Shown piece after piece: positions 41,124-50,520 of a stretch of DNA of 64,000 nt. The notes beneath the pieces were generated by a model that had not been told where the DNA came from, searched no databases, and worked only from the letters and a program-made list of their open reading frames with translations. Position 1 is the stretch's first letter; each line of letters opens with the position of its first letter. The position numbers were made by a program, and so were the translations under genes. The stretch spans positions 1 to 64,000 of the forward strand of contig JAIPBD010000023.1 in the NCBI GenBank assembly GCA_021739765.1, in the 5' to 3' direction. The DNA comes from Melioribacteraceae bacterium (GTDB lineage Bacteria; Bacteroidota; Ignavibacteria; Ignavibacteriales; Melioribacteraceae).

Positions 41124-41135
41124 AAGGGGGGATTT

Positions 41136-41501
41136 ATGAAAATCCAAAAACAACTGATCGTATTTACGTTGGTACTTTTTCTTGGCGCACAATTAACATT
41201 TGCACAAGAGAAGGAAATTGAAAAAATGCCAACTCCAAAAGGGGGAATAAAAGCATTGATGGAAAATGTTGAATATCCTGAAGAAGCGAAAAAAGAGAAC
41301 ATTCAGGGTAAAGTTATTGTCGAAGCTGTTATTGGGGTTGATGGGAAAGTTGAATCAGCAACAATATTGAAAAGTGAAAACTCAGCATTGGATAACGCGG
41401 CGTTGACAGCTGTTAAAAAAACATTGTTTGAACCCGGAATGGATAAAGGCAAAACGGTAAAAGCTAAAGTCGTAATTCCAATTAAATTTAAACTTAAGTA
41501 G
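41136..41501 (+). CDS. Secreted TonB-domain protein
   Basis: 121 residues: signal peptide ending TFAQ, then a single TonB C-terminal domain (KALMENVEYPEEAKKENIQG, KVIVEAVIGVDGKVESATIL, MDKGKTVKAKVVIPIKFKL). It has no membrane anchor of its own, unlike canonical TonB. The gene lies 12 bases after the preceding TonB-like gene and is followed by a strong terminator. Confidence 0.85.
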   Translation: MKIQKQLIVFTLVLFLGAQLTFAQEKEIEKMPTPKGGIKALMENVEYPEEAKKENIQGKVIVEAVIGVDGKVESATILKSENSALDNAALTAVKKTLFEPGMDKGKTVKAKVVIPIKFKLK

Positions 41502-41513
41502 AATTACTGAATT

Positions 41514-41584
41514 GAGGTTGTCTTACAAAGCTAATTTTGTAATTGTTGAATCAAAATTAGGTTTTGGGGACAACCTCTTTTTTA
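41514..41584 (+). terminator. Terminator after the sigma/TonB-domain operon
   Basis: GAGGTTGTC (41514) pairs with GACAACCTC (41569) followed by a run of seven T; an inner stem CTAATTTTG/CAAAATTAG sits between. It ends two bases after the opposite receptor gene's stop, so it may serve both strands. Confidence 0.85.
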
Positions 41585-43396
41585 TAAACCAACCGAATAT
41601 TTTATTCCTGCGCTAATCCATCTTCCCGGTAATTTAACACCAATAATATCCTCGTAAGTGCTGTTAAACAAATTCGTCGCTTTTAATGATAGAGTGAATT
41701 TTTCAAAACTTTTGGAAAGTGAAATATCAGCAAGAATTTGAGTTTCCGTATTGATTCTTTCTTCGCTTCTTAGAATAAATTTATATCCGATTTCAGCCGG
41801 AAATTGACCATCGAATCCGACAACCAAATGAGAGCTCAAATGATCGAGCAAATACCTTGAATTTAGTAAACCAATGTTTTTATTCAAGTTTACGTAAACA
41901 TAATTCATATCTATTTTTTTTATCAGATCGGAATTGAGAAGTCGAGCAAAATTTACGGTAACAGATAAATCAACTCCCGTTGTATTTAACGCGGCGATAT
42001 TTCTTGCTTCCCAAGCATCTGTTGGATTTGTGCGCACATAGTCGATTAAGTTTTTACCTTGGTAATAAAAAACACTTCCTCGCCCCGAAAAGTATTTTGA
42101 AAAATGGCTGATTCCGAATTCAAGGTTTTTTGTTTCTTCGTTTTCAAGGATCGGGTTTCCGTTTAAAGTTGGCGAAGTGTAATACAACTCCGTAAATGTT
42201 GGTACTCGGAAGGCTTCACCGTACGAAAAGAAAATACGAACGGGATTTATCAGATATCCGATATCGAAACCCGGGTTGTATTTCCATCCGATGTCTGAAT
42301 AATCGAAAGCATAAACTCCGGCGACAATATTTAAATTTCTGATTGGCTCAAGTTTTTGCTCGAAAAAAATACCGGTATTTTCCCTTTTCCAGTTACCTAA
42401 GTTCGTACTTTGGATTTGATCTGAAAGCAGCTCCAAACCAAGAGTTGTTTTTCCCATTTTCCCCGAGTAAGTTGCTTGAATCTCATACGAATATGAATCG
42501 GTCTCGTGTAAATTTCTATAGAAGGAGACTCGTTCATAATCGAGAATGTAATCATCTTTATTTTCACGCCAGGAAACTTTTGCATTGAAATCAAAATCGC
42601 CAATGGAAGTATTGCCGATCAAGTTGATAAATTTAGTGTGAGTTTCTTCCAACTGGTTTGGAAACACAGGTGTGTAGAATGAATTAGCTCCGAATTTTTT
42701 ACGGACAGTTCCAATGAAAAAATTCAAATTGGATTTTCCGAAATTCGCGGTAAGTTTATTTGAAAATTTAAGTATATCAAATGCTGTATTATGAATATAT
42801 CCATCAGATTTACTTTTTGAAACAGACGCCCGGTTCGTAAATATTGAGAAATTATAATTTAATCCGGCGGAGTATTTGTAGTAATTATTTTGTCCGCCAA
42901 CTACGTTAAAATCAAAACCATTCAATCTTTGCGTTTTTGTAATAAAGTTTACAACTCCATTAAACGCATTTGGTCCGAAAATTCGCGATCCTTGTCCTTT
43001 TAGGATCTCTATTCTTTCAATATCCGAATCAATAATCGGTAAATTTAAGTTGTGGTGACCTGTCTGCGAATCGGATATTTTAATTCCATCGATCATTATT
43101 AAAGTATGTTCAAAAGAACCACCCCGAATTGAAATATCGGATTGCACCTCGTTTGTACCGCGTTGTTTTAAATCAACTCCGGCATGGTATTGAAGGACAT
43201 CCTGCAAATTATCGGAAGGTGAGCTCGTTAAATCTGAGCTGTTGATAATATCAATTGTACGATTAACGGTAGATAATTCTTGCGGATTCCTTGAGGCTGA
43301 TACAACGATACTATCAAGTTGAGTAGTAAGTGATTGAGAAAAAACAAAATCACTAAGTATAAACAAAAGGATAAGAGAATAATTTAGTTTAATCAT
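41582..43396 (-). CDS. TonB-dependent receptor, BtuB-like
   Basis: The 604-residue protein has a signal peptide, a TonB-box-like segment after it (LDSIVVSASRNPQEL), plug domain (DNLQDVLQYHAGVDLKQRGT, SIRGGSFEHTLIMIDGIKIS, IERIEILKGQGSRIFGPNAF) and a barrel ending WISAGIKYSVGL. Length and plug are closest to BtuB/vitamin B12-type receptors; the ligand is unknown. It lies opposite to the TonB-domain genes, which could supply energy to it. Confidence 0.8.
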   Translation of the reverse strand: MIKLNYSLILLFILSDFVFSQSLTTQLDSIVVSASRNPQELSTVNRTIDIINSSDLTSSPSDNLQDVLQYHAGVDLKQRGTNEVQSDISIRGGSFEHTLIMIDGIKISDSQTGHHNLNLPIIDSDIERIEILKGQGSRIFGPNAFNGVVNFITKTQRLNGFDFNVVGGQNNYYKYSAGLNYNFSIFTNRASVSKSKSDGYIHNTAFDILKFSNKLTANFGKSNLNFFIGTVRKKFGANSFYTPVFPNQLEETHTKFINLIGNTSIGDFDFNAKVSWRENKDDYILDYERVSFYRNLHETDSYSYEIQATYSGKMGKTTLGLELLSDQIQSTNLGNWKRENTGIFFEQKLEPIRNLNIVAGVYAFDYSDIGWKYNPGFDIGYLINPVRIFFSYGEAFRVPTFTELYYTSPTLNGNPILENEETKNLEFGISHFSKYFSGRGSVFYYQGKNLIDYVRTNPTDAWEARNIAALNTTGVDLSVTVNFARLLNSDLIKKIDMNYVYVNLNKNIGLLNSRYLLDHLSSHLVVGFDGQFPAEIGYKFILRSEERINTETQILADISLSKSFEKFTLSLKATNLFNSTYEDIIGVKLPGRWISAGIKYSVGL

Positions 43397-43411
43397 ATTG
43401 GTCTTTTTTGA

Positions 43412-43438
43412 TAAAAAGAAACCCCGTCAAGCGGGGTT
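43412..43438 (-). terminator. Terminator of the dxr-rseP operon
   Basis: Minus strand AACCCCG-CTTGA-CGGGGTT followed by TCTTTTTAT, 26 bases after the rseP stop. Confidence 0.85.
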
Positions 43439-43463
43439 CTAAAATTGAATATTTCCGGGTTTC

Positions 43464-44819
43464 TTATCGCATAAAAATATCGGCGTAAATAATAAATGCC
43501 ATCAGAGCCATAAGAATTACAAAACCGGTATTTTGAATTGCAATTTTAACTTTAAGCGGTAATTCTCTTCTTAATATTCCTTCAATCGATATAATTACGA
43601 AATGACCACCATCTAAAACCGGGAAGGGAAGAATATTTAATATCGCTAAACTTAAACTGAGTTGGGCCAGAAAATATAAAAAGTTGACCATTCCGGTATC
43701 AGCGGATTTTGCCGCAAATTCCGCTATTCTTACAGGACCCCCGAAAGCTCTGTTAAAAGGCATTTCTCCGGTAATTACATTTTTTAGCATAGAGTATGTA
43801 ACTCCGGTGATATAAACCACATCCGAAAGACTTTTGCCCAATGACTCAAAAAATCCAAAAGAAACAATCTCTTTTGGTCCGGTATACATTTCTCCAAGTG
43901 AAACGCCTATTAGACCTTCCATTCCTGGTGTAACACTGGTTTTAATTGTATCCTCATTTCGAACAAGTACAACGGGAAGTTCAACTTCGGGATTAGCGGA
44001 GACAATTTTTATCAAATCACCGCTCGATTTTAATACTTCACTGTTTAGCTCAACGAAAATGTCACCGGCCTCAATTCCCGCATCTTCGGCGGGCGAGTTG
44101 GGTAATACATCTAATATTATCGGTCGTTGAAAATCGTAGCTTAAGAAGAATTTACCTTCTGCCACTTTTTCGAACTGGTTTTTAGAAACTGAAATTGATT
44201 CAATATTACCATTTCTTTCAGCTTTAAAATCCAAACTGGAAAGCGCGTTATCGATAAGAACTTTGCTTCTTAGTTCATCCCATGATTCTACTGATTCGCC
44301 ATTCACACTTAAAATTTTATCATGAGATTCGAAACCGAGCTGATCAGCGGCAGTTCCTTCCTCAACAATGCCGATTTGCGTGGTTTTTATTACTTGTTTG
44401 CCTTGATCAAAATTAATTCCCCAGAAAATCAAAATTGTCAAGGTTAAATTCATCATTACACCGGCTGTAATAACAAATAATTTCTGGTATGTTGGTTTCG
44501 CTCTGAATTCGTATGGTTTAGGTTCTGCTTCCGCAAATTTGGTATCAAAACTTTCATCAACCATGCCGGCAATTTTTACATAACCACCAAGTGGTAATGC
44601 GCATAAACGATAATCAGTATGACCCTGCATATCGAAATCTTCGGGCATGTCGCCCCACGTAAAACCATTTACTTGATTCCACCCGAAAAGTCTTTTTCCA
44701 AAACCAATCGCAAAAACATCTGTTTGCATTTTGCAAATTCTTGCGGCAGCGAAATGCCCGAATTCATGCACAAAAACAAGAATTGCTATAGTTATTATAA
44801 AATAAAAAATCTGATCCAT
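43464..44819 (-). CDS. rseP: RIP zinc metalloprotease RseP
   Basis: The 451-residue site-2 protease has the zinc motif VHEFGHFAAARI (H18-E-x-x-H22) in the first membrane helix, the second ligand motif PVLDGGHFV near the C-terminus, and two PDZ domains between (GTAADQLGFESHDKILSVNG; NSPAEDAGIEAGDIFVELNS). RseP cleaves anti-sigma factors and signal-peptide remnants in the inner membrane, here possibly the anti-sigma protein at 39,811. Its start codon overlaps the dxr stop by one base. Confidence 0.95.
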   Translation of the reverse strand: MDQIFYFIITIAILVFVHEFGHFAAARICKMQTDVFAIGFGKRLFGWNQVNGFTWGDMPEDFDMQGHTDYRLCALPLGGYVKIAGMVDESFDTKFAEAEPKPYEFRAKPTYQKLFVITAGVMMNLTLTILIFWGINFDQGKQVIKTTQIGIVEEGTAADQLGFESHDKILSVNGESVESWDELRSKVLIDNALSSLDFKAERNGNIESISVSKNQFEKVAEGKFFLSYDFQRPIILDVLPNSPAEDAGIEAGDIFVELNSEVLKSSGDLIKIVSANPEVELPVVLVRNEDTIKTSVTPGMEGLIGVSLGEMYTGPKEIVSFGFFESLGKSLSDVVYITGVTYSMLKNVITGEMPFNRAFGGPVRIAEFAAKSADTGMVNFLYFLAQLSLSLAILNILPFPVLDGGHFVIISIEGILRRELPLKVKIAIQNTGFVILMALMAFIIYADIFMR

Positions 44820-45976
44820 TAAACTTCCTCTCCAAACTTAAATTTAGTCGCAAAATCCCTTGTTTGACGATCGCACTCAAAAATGGTTTCTAGATCAGGG
44901 GATTTATGATTGTTAATACTCTCAATTGCATGAGAAATCATCTTGGGAATATATGAAAATTTTATCTCTCCTTTAAGGAATTTATCCACCGCTATTTCGT
45001 TAGCCGCGTTGAGAATACAAGGAGCGGTTCCCCCTTCTTGCATCGCGTCAAAGGCCAGCTGCAAACACTTAAATTTGTTTAGATCGGGTTCGAAAAATGT
45101 TAAACTGCCAATCTTAACAAAATCGGTTTGAATAAAATTGCTGGTAAATCTATTAGGATAAGAAAGCGCATATTGAATAGGCAGTTTCATATCCGGCACA
45201 CTTAATTGAGCTTTTATCGAACTATCGCAAAATTCAACCATTGAGTGAATTATCGATTGAGGATGAATCACGACGTCAATTTTATCTCTTCCCAAATTAA
45301 AAAGCCAGTGCGCCTCGATCACCTCAAGACCTTTGTTCATCATGCTGGCTGAGTCAATAGTAATTTTACTGCCCATTGACCAATTCGGATGATCCAAAGC
45401 TTGCTCTACAGTTACAGAATCGAACTCGTCTTTGGAAGTATTCAGGAAAGGACCACCTGAGGCTGTTAATATTATCCTTCGAATTTCCTTTTGCGATTCT
45501 CCGATTAATGCTTGAAAAATGGCACTGTGCTCAGAATCGACAGGCAATAATTCGGCATTATGTTTCTTACAAAGATCGATTACCAATTCGCCGGCTACCA
45601 CTAAAGTTTCTTTGTTCGCGAGAGCAATTCTTTTTCCTCTTTTTATTCCTTCGATCGTAGGAGCTAAACCGGCAAAACCAACAAGCGCCGAAAGTAGAAT
45701 ATCATACTCGCAATATTTTGTAACTTCGATTAATCCTTCATCGCCCGATAAAATTTTGCATTTAGCACCGACTAATTCCTGTAATTCAGCTTTTTTGGAC
45801 TTATCACGTATCACTGCGAATTTAGGGTTGAACTCATTGATTTGATCTAAGAGCAATCCTACATTTGAGTTTGCCGTAATTGCTTCCACTTCAAATTCAT
45901 CGGGGAATTCTCTAACGACATTGAGGGTATTCACCCCAATAGAACCGGTTGATCCCAGTAAAAGAATTTTTTTCAT
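44819..45976 (-). CDS. dxr: 1-deoxy-D-xylulose-5-phosphate reductoisomerase
   Basis: The 385-residue protein matches DXR: NADPH loop LLGSTGSIGVNTLNVVREFP, ALVGFAGLAPTIEGIKRGKR, the metal/substrate segment LLPVDSEHSAIFQAL, SASMMNKGLEVIEAHWLFN and GGTAPCILNAANEIAV. It converts DXP to MEP, the committed step of the non-mevalonate isoprenoid pathway. Followed directly by rseP, a widespread gene order. Confidence 0.97.
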   Translation of the reverse strand: MKKILLLGSTGSIGVNTLNVVREFPDEFEVEAITANSNVGLLLDQINEFNPKFAVIRDKSKKAELQELVGAKCKILSGDEGLIEVTKYCEYDILLSALVGFAGLAPTIEGIKRGKRIALANKETLVVAGELVIDLCKKHNAELLPVDSEHSAIFQALIGESQKEIRRIILTASGGPFLNTSKDEFDSVTVEQALDHPNWSMGSKITIDSASMMNKGLEVIEAHWLFNLGRDKIDVVIHPQSIIHSMVEFCDSSIKAQLSVPDMKLPIQYALSYPNRFTSNFIQTDFVKIGSLTFFEPDLNKFKCLQLAFDAMQEGGTAPCILNAANEIAVDKFLKGEIKFSYIPKMISHAIESINNHKSPDLETIFECDRQTRDFATKFKFGEEV

Positions 45977-45988
45977 TTGAATCTTATC

Positions 45989-46453
45989 CTAGCCGAAATA
46001 TCGATGCGTTACAGCAAAGAGAAAGTTCAAAATCACAAGGACATTGATCGTTGTCTCGATTTTAAAGTATTTCTTTAATTGGGAATCAAACTTTTCGCCG
46101 CTGCCAATTTTGGATTTTATGGCTTTTGCCGCAGGGATTAAGCTTGATACAAGCAGCGCCAATATTGCAAGAATTATTATTTGTTTACTGACTAACCAGT
46201 GGTTTGCCGAAAACTGGAAGAATTGATAACCTGAGTTCATTAAGACTAAAGCAACGCCGGTTAGGATTATGCCGCCAACGCCGATATGCGAAATTACACT
46301 GCCGAGTTTTAAGTAATTTTTAATTAAAATGATCCGCTCAGCCGAATCAGTAGTTCCGAGAGCCTTTTTGCTAATCATCCCGATTGGCAAAAGAATTAAC
46401 CACATCCCAGCAAATAATATATGTAATGTTACTATTGTCGGATAGTATTGCAT
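45989..46453 (-). CDS. CopD-like four-helix membrane protein
   Basis: Start chosen at 46453 (MQYYPTIVTLHILFAGMWLI); an ATG 21 bases upstream adds charged residues and lies close to the ribosome-binding site AGGAG. Four membrane helices and conserved histidines (TLHIL, VISHIGVGG, TVTHRYFG) fit the CopD/DUF2269-like group of heme- or copper-linked membrane proteins. Just upstream of dxr by 12 bases on the same strand. Confidence 0.7.
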   Translation of the reverse strand: MQYYPTIVTLHILFAGMWLILLPIGMISKKALGTTDSAERIILIKNYLKLGSVISHIGVGGIILTGVALVLMNSGYQFFQFSANHWLVSKQIIILAILALLVSSLIPAAKAIKSKIGSGEKFDSQLKKYFKIETTINVLVILNFLFAVTHRYFG

Positions 46454-46513
46454 TGAATTTCTCCTTTTATTCAAACATCAAAGTTAATTATAATAACAAT
46501 AATTCGGGAGAAA

Positions 46514-47215
46514 CTATTCCATAAGTGGGGATAAAAGATTGGCGTATTCGCGGAGACCATCTTCATCTAAACTAAAAGAGACCGAGTCGGCAAAGTTATT
46601 TAATCCAACCAGCGCGTTAATACTTGTGTCTTTCATTTCAACATCAGCAATCTTGGAGGCGATATTCAAATTTGTTTTTAATATTTCTTCATAAATGTGT
46701 TTTAACCCAACCATATCAAAATCCGGCTTCTCACCAAGTTTTAGCTTTGCTATTTGTGCGAGAGAATACATCGCGAATACACGAAATTCTGTTTCTTCAA
46801 GTGATGCAAAAGGGAGATGGTATCTGACGAGTGGTTTTAGTTTTCCGAGAACCGGGCAGCCGCTTGTAGTCATCAGAATTCCTACAAAGCTGCTTACGCC
46901 ATCCTGAACTGATGAATCTTTAAAGTAATTTCGATCGGATGATTCTACGTAAATTCTTACTTCTTCATAGGATGGAATATCACTGAAGAATTCGATTATA
47001 TCAACGAGGTTTGTAGCCACCGGGCAGTGTTTAACTTCGTTTGAATCCAATGGGCAATTCGAACATTTAAAATTCTCGAGTAAAGTCCATTCCGGCAAAT
47101 TATCATTTTCATCTTTAATGATATTTAAAGAATCGGATTCGATTTTAATTTCGAACTCTTTTTCGATGCTTTCATTAAAAACGAATTTGTATTTGTAGAC
47201 TAAAATTTTTTCCAT
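46514..47215 (-). CDS. Conserved hypothetical protein with cysteine cluster
   Basis: 233 residues, soluble. The region around residue 50 carries FKCSNCPLDSNEVKHCPVAT, three cysteines and a histidine that could bind a metal, and a second Cys in TTSGCPVLGKLKPLVRYHLP. The C-terminal half is helical. I recall similar proteins as a DUF of unknown function in bacteria but cannot assign a number with confidence. Confidence 0.7.
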   Translation of the reverse strand: MEKILVYKYKFVFNESIEKEFEIKIESDSLNIIKDENDNLPEWTLLENFKCSNCPLDSNEVKHCPVATNLVDIIEFFSDIPSYEEVRIYVESSDRNYFKDSSVQDGVSSFVGILMTTSGCPVLGKLKPLVRYHLPFASLEETEFRVFAMYSLAQIAKLKLGEKPDFDMVGLKHIYEEILKTNLNIASKIADVEMKDTSINALVGLNNFADSVSFSLDEDGLREYANLLSPLME

Positions 47216-47312
47216 GACAATTCTCAGTTAATTTCTGGTGTCAAAGTAAAAATTGATAAGAATAAATACTGTGACTGCTGGCAACGGTGTATTCTGCATC
47301 AACTGAATAAAG

Positions 47313-48254
47313 TTAAAAAAGTATTTTGTCTTTTGCTGAATTATACTGTGATATTAATCTTTGCATCAGTTCCGAGGTGGATGGAATATCATTGATTAAA
47401 CCTGCTCCCTGACCGGCTTCCAACATTCCCTCTTCAAGGTCGCCTTCAAAGATTCCTTTCATTTCTCTTTTGTTTCCGAGCAGCTCAGAAATGGATTCGA
47501 TGGGCGCTCCCGAGTTTTCAAGCAAATAAGCTTTTTCCGCCAGCGGATTTTTTAACATCCGAGTTAAGCCGATTTTTTTAAATACAAGAAGAGTTGAATT
47601 ATCTTTGGCATCGCAAACCGCATTTTTGTAATTAATATGTGCCGAAGATTCCCGAGTCACCGCAAATCGAGTTCCGATTTGAACTCCTTCTGCTCCCAAT
47701 GTGAAAGCTGCTAATATTCCTCTTCCATCAGCTATTCCGCCGGCAGCAATAATCGGAATTTTAATGTTGTCGACTAATTGGGGTATTAAAGAAAACGTGC
47801 TTATTTCGTCCAGACCATTATGTCCGCCGGCCTCAACTCCTTCACCAACAACCGCGTCACAACCGGCCGCTTCAGCCTTAAACGCGAATTTAAGGGATGG
47901 AACAACATGAACAACTGTCATCCCGTTTTCTTTGAATCTATTGATGTACTTCCCGGGATGCCCGGCAGAAGTAAAAACAATTTTGATTTTTTGCTCAATT
48001 GTTACATCGATTAAATCAGATACATCTTTTCGTAATAAGGGAATATTAACACCGAACGAATTATCGGTTGCTTGTTTGCATTTGGTGATATGCTCTCGCA
48101 ATAGGTCAGGTTTCATCGAACCCGCGCCGATGAGTCCGAGACCACCATTGTTAGAAACCGCGGATGCGAGTTTCCATCCGGATACCCAAACCATTCCCGC
48201 TTGTATGATGGGAAGTTTTATTCCAAATAATTTTGTTATCCTATTTGAATTCAT
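47313..48254 (-). CDS. Nitronate monooxygenase (2-nitropropane dioxygenase family)
   Basis: Start chosen at ATG 48254 (MNSNRITKLFGIKLPIIQAG); the frame is open further up to 48,407, but that part would overlap the divergent gene. The 313-residue TIM-barrel flavoprotein has PIIQAGMVWVSGWKLASAVS, GCDAVVGEGVEAGGHNG (catalytic His region) and IIAAGGIADGRGILAAFTLG, GVQIGTRFAVTRESSA. It binds FMN and oxidises nitronates, or acts as an enoyl reductase FabK-like; NMO is the closer match. Confidence 0.88.
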   Translation of the reverse strand: MNSNRITKLFGIKLPIIQAGMVWVSGWKLASAVSNNGGLGLIGAGSMKPDLLREHITKCKQATDNSFGVNIPLLRKDVSDLIDVTIEQKIKIVFTSAGHPGKYINRFKENGMTVVHVVPSLKFAFKAEAAGCDAVVGEGVEAGGHNGLDEISTFSLIPQLVDNIKIPIIAAGGIADGRGILAAFTLGAEGVQIGTRFAVTRESSAHINYKNAVCDAKDNSTLLVFKKIGLTRMLKNPLAEKAYLLENSGAPIESISELLGNKREMKGIFEGDLEEGMLEAGQGAGLINDIPSTSELMQRLISQYNSAKDKILF

Positions 48255-48354
48255 GTCGTTTTTTTTTGTGTTAATTAATAATATGGCTGTAAAATTGAAT
48301 AAGGTTAGGTTATTGGTTAAATTTAAAATCTTATTTAAAATGGAAATATAATAA

Positions 48355-49332
48355 ATGCGTGCAATTATTCCCGTAGCCGGATTTGGAACGAGGCTTAAAC
48401 CACACACTCATTCATTACCAAAAGTATTGGTGAATGTTGGAGGTAAACCTATTCTCGGTCATATTCTTGACAAATTATTGAGTGAAGATATATTTAAAGC
48501 GACTTTTGTTGTTGGGCATTTGGGTGATAAAATACGTGAATATGTAAAAACAACGTACCCATCGCTGCAAGCTGATTATATTGAACAAACCGAAATGCTG
48601 GGATTAGGTCATGCGATTTATACAGCGATTCCAACTTTTGACGATGATGACATTTTTATAATCCTAGGTGATACTGTTTTTGATGTTGACCTAAGCAAAG
48701 TACTAAAAGAGAAAAAAAATGCTCTTGGTGTAAAAGAAATTGAAGATCCTCGGAGATTCGGAGTCGCGGTAGTTGAAAATGGTAAAATTACAAAGTTGGT
48801 AGAAAAACCGGAAAAACCGGTTTCTCATCTTGCTTTGGTTGGTTTGTATTACATTTCTAAAAAGCAGTCGTTAATTGATTCATTGAATGAGTTGGTTGAA
48901 AACAATATTAAAACTCGAGGTGAATTTCAGCTGACAGATGCTTTACAATTGATGATTGAAAAAGGGGATGATATTTACACTTTCCCGGTCGAAGGTTGGT
49001 ACGATTGCGGTAAACCCGAGACTCTTTTAAGCACGAATCAATTCCTTTTATCGCAATATAAAACCGTTTATAAGCTAGACAATGTAATTATCAATCATCC
49101 GGTTTATATTTCGCCCAGTGCAAAAATCAGTAATTCGGTTATTGGACCAAACGCTACGATTAGTGAGGATTGTGTAATTGAGGATAGTAACATTCGCAAT
49201 TCTATAATTAGTCAAGGCGCGAAAGTTATTATGTCGATGCTGGAAAATTCTATTATTGGAAACAATGCCTTCGTAAGAGGGAATTTTAAACGATTAAATG
49301 CCGGTGATTCATCGGAGATCGAATTTTATTAA
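48355..49332 (+). CDS. Sugar-phosphate nucleotidyltransferase with left-handed beta-helix
   Basis: 325 residues: N-terminal pyrophosphorylase signature MRAIIPVAGFGTRLKPHTHS then LPKVLVNVGGKPIL, LGDTVFDVDLSK (metal Asp), VEKPEKPVSHLALVGLYYI and VEGWYDCGKPETLLSTN. C-terminal residues about 245-305 are hexapeptide repeats (ISPSAKISNSVIGPNATISE). Members make dTDP-glucose or UDP/GDP-sugars; the exact sugar cannot be told. It is followed by metK at 25 bases. Confidence 0.88.
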   Translation: MRAIIPVAGFGTRLKPHTHSLPKVLVNVGGKPILGHILDKLLSEDIFKATFVVGHLGDKIREYVKTTYPSLQADYIEQTEMLGLGHAIYTAIPTFDDDDIFIILGDTVFDVDLSKVLKEKKNALGVKEIEDPRRFGVAVVENGKITKLVEKPEKPVSHLALVGLYYISKKQSLIDSLNELVENNIKTRGEFQLTDALQLMIEKGDDIYTFPVEGWYDCGKPETLLSTNQFLLSQYKTVYKLDNVIINHPVYISPSAKISNSVIGPNATISEDCVIEDSNIRNSIISQGAKVIMSMLENSIIGNNAFVRGNFKRLNAGDSSEIEFY

Positions 49333-49356
49333 AACTTATTACTTAATGGAGAATAA

Positions 49357-50505
49357 ATGTCCTATTTATTTACATCAGAATCTGTTTCTGAAGGGCATCC
49401 GGATAAAGTATCCGATGCAATTTCCGACGGTGTATTAGACGCAATTTTTAAACAAGATCCGGAGGCTAGAGTTGCCTGCGAAACCTTTGTAACGACGGGT
49501 TTGGTTGTAGTTGGCGGTGAAGTCAGCACCACAGCTTATATAGATGTTGAAACAGTTGTACGAGATACAATTCGAAAAATCGGCTATACAAAAGCGGAAT
49601 ATAAATTTGATTCGGAATCTTGCGGAGTGTTAAATGCTTTGCATTCTCAATCGCCCGATATAGCGATGGGAGTTGATACCGGTGGAGCCGGTGACCAAGG
49701 AATTATGTTTGGTTACGCGTGCGATCAAACACCCGAATTAATGCCGATGCCGATTGTTTATGCTCACAAATTGGTTAAGAAACTTGCGGATATACGAAAG
49801 AAGAAAAATTCGCCAATGCCCTATTTAAGACCAGATTCTAAATCTCAGGTAACCGTTGAATATGATGAAAATCATAAACCGGTCAGAGTTGATGCCGTTG
49901 TTGTTTCTACTCAACACGACGCGAAAGTTAAGCAGAGCAAAATCAAAAAAGATATTATCGAACAAGTTGTTAAAAAAGTAATTCCTTCAAAATACATCGA
50001 TGCCAACACTAAGTATTTTGTGAATCCTACCGGGCGATTTGAGATCGGTGGTCCGCACGGTGATAGCGGATTAACGGGACGGAAAATTATCGTAGATACT
50101 TATGGCGGTTGGGCGCCTCATGGCGGCGGAGCGTTTTCGGGCAAAGATCCTTCGAAAGTTGATAGAAGCGCTACTTATGCGGCCAGACACATTGCAAAGA
50201 ATGTTGTAGCGGCGAAATTAGCCAGTGAATGTTTGGTTCAAGTAGCGTACGCGATTGGTGTGGCCGAACCGGTTTCAATTTTTATAGATACAAAAGGTTC
50301 CGGTGTAATTAGTGATGAAGAAATTTCAAATATGATCAAAAAAGAAGTTGATCTTACTCCGGCCGGAATTATTAAAAGACTAAATTTAAAACAACCTATT
50401 TATCAATTGACTTCATCTTATGGTCATTTCGGTAGAAAGGAAAAATCATTCAGTTGGGAACAATTAGACCTTGTACCAACGTTTAAGAAATACATATCAA
50501 AATAA
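49357..50505 (+). CDS. metK: S-adenosylmethionine synthetase
   Basis: The 382-residue protein has all MetK motifs: [20 protein letters not shown], the [16 protein letters not shown] hexapeptide region, the P-loop-like [20 protein letters not shown] and [20 protein letters not shown]. It makes SAM from methionine and ATP. Ribosome-binding site GGAG lies before the ATG. ahcY follows after 15 bases, so SAM production and SAH recycling are linked. Confidence 0.98.
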   Translation: MSYLFTSESVSEGHPDKVSDAISDGVLDAIFKQDPEARVACETFVTTGLVVVGGEVSTTAYIDVETVVRDTIRKIGYTKAEYKFDSESCGVLNALHSQSPDIAMGVDTGGAGDQGIMFGYACDQTPELMPMPIVYAHKLVKKLADIRKKKNSPMPYLRPDSKSQVTVEYDENHKPVRVDAVVVSTQHDAKVKQSKIKKDIIEQVVKKVIPSKYIDANTKYFVNPTGRFEIGGPHGDSGLTGRKIIVDTYGGWAPHGGGAFSGKDPSKVDRSATYAARHIAKNVVAAKLASECLVQVAYAIGVAEPVSIFIDTKGSGVISDEEISNMIKKEVDLTPAGIIKRLNLKQPIYQLTSSYGHFGRKEKSFSWEQLDLVPTFKKYISK

Positions 50506-50520
50506 AGGAAAGAAAGATTA

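Noticed and set aside
43412-43438. Hairpin AACCCCG/CGGGGTT as an attC-like site
   Set aside because: Short perfect stem followed by a T-run, a normal terminator of the dxr-rseP operon.
47313-48407. Long nitronate monooxygenase with 51 extra N-terminal residues
   Set aside because: The extension overlaps the divergent nucleotidyltransferase gene and its promoter; it has no homology to the family.
49333-49356. SAM riboswitch before metK
   Set aside because: Only 24 bases separate metK from the preceding gene, too short for a SAM aptamer; no aptamer-like fold seen.
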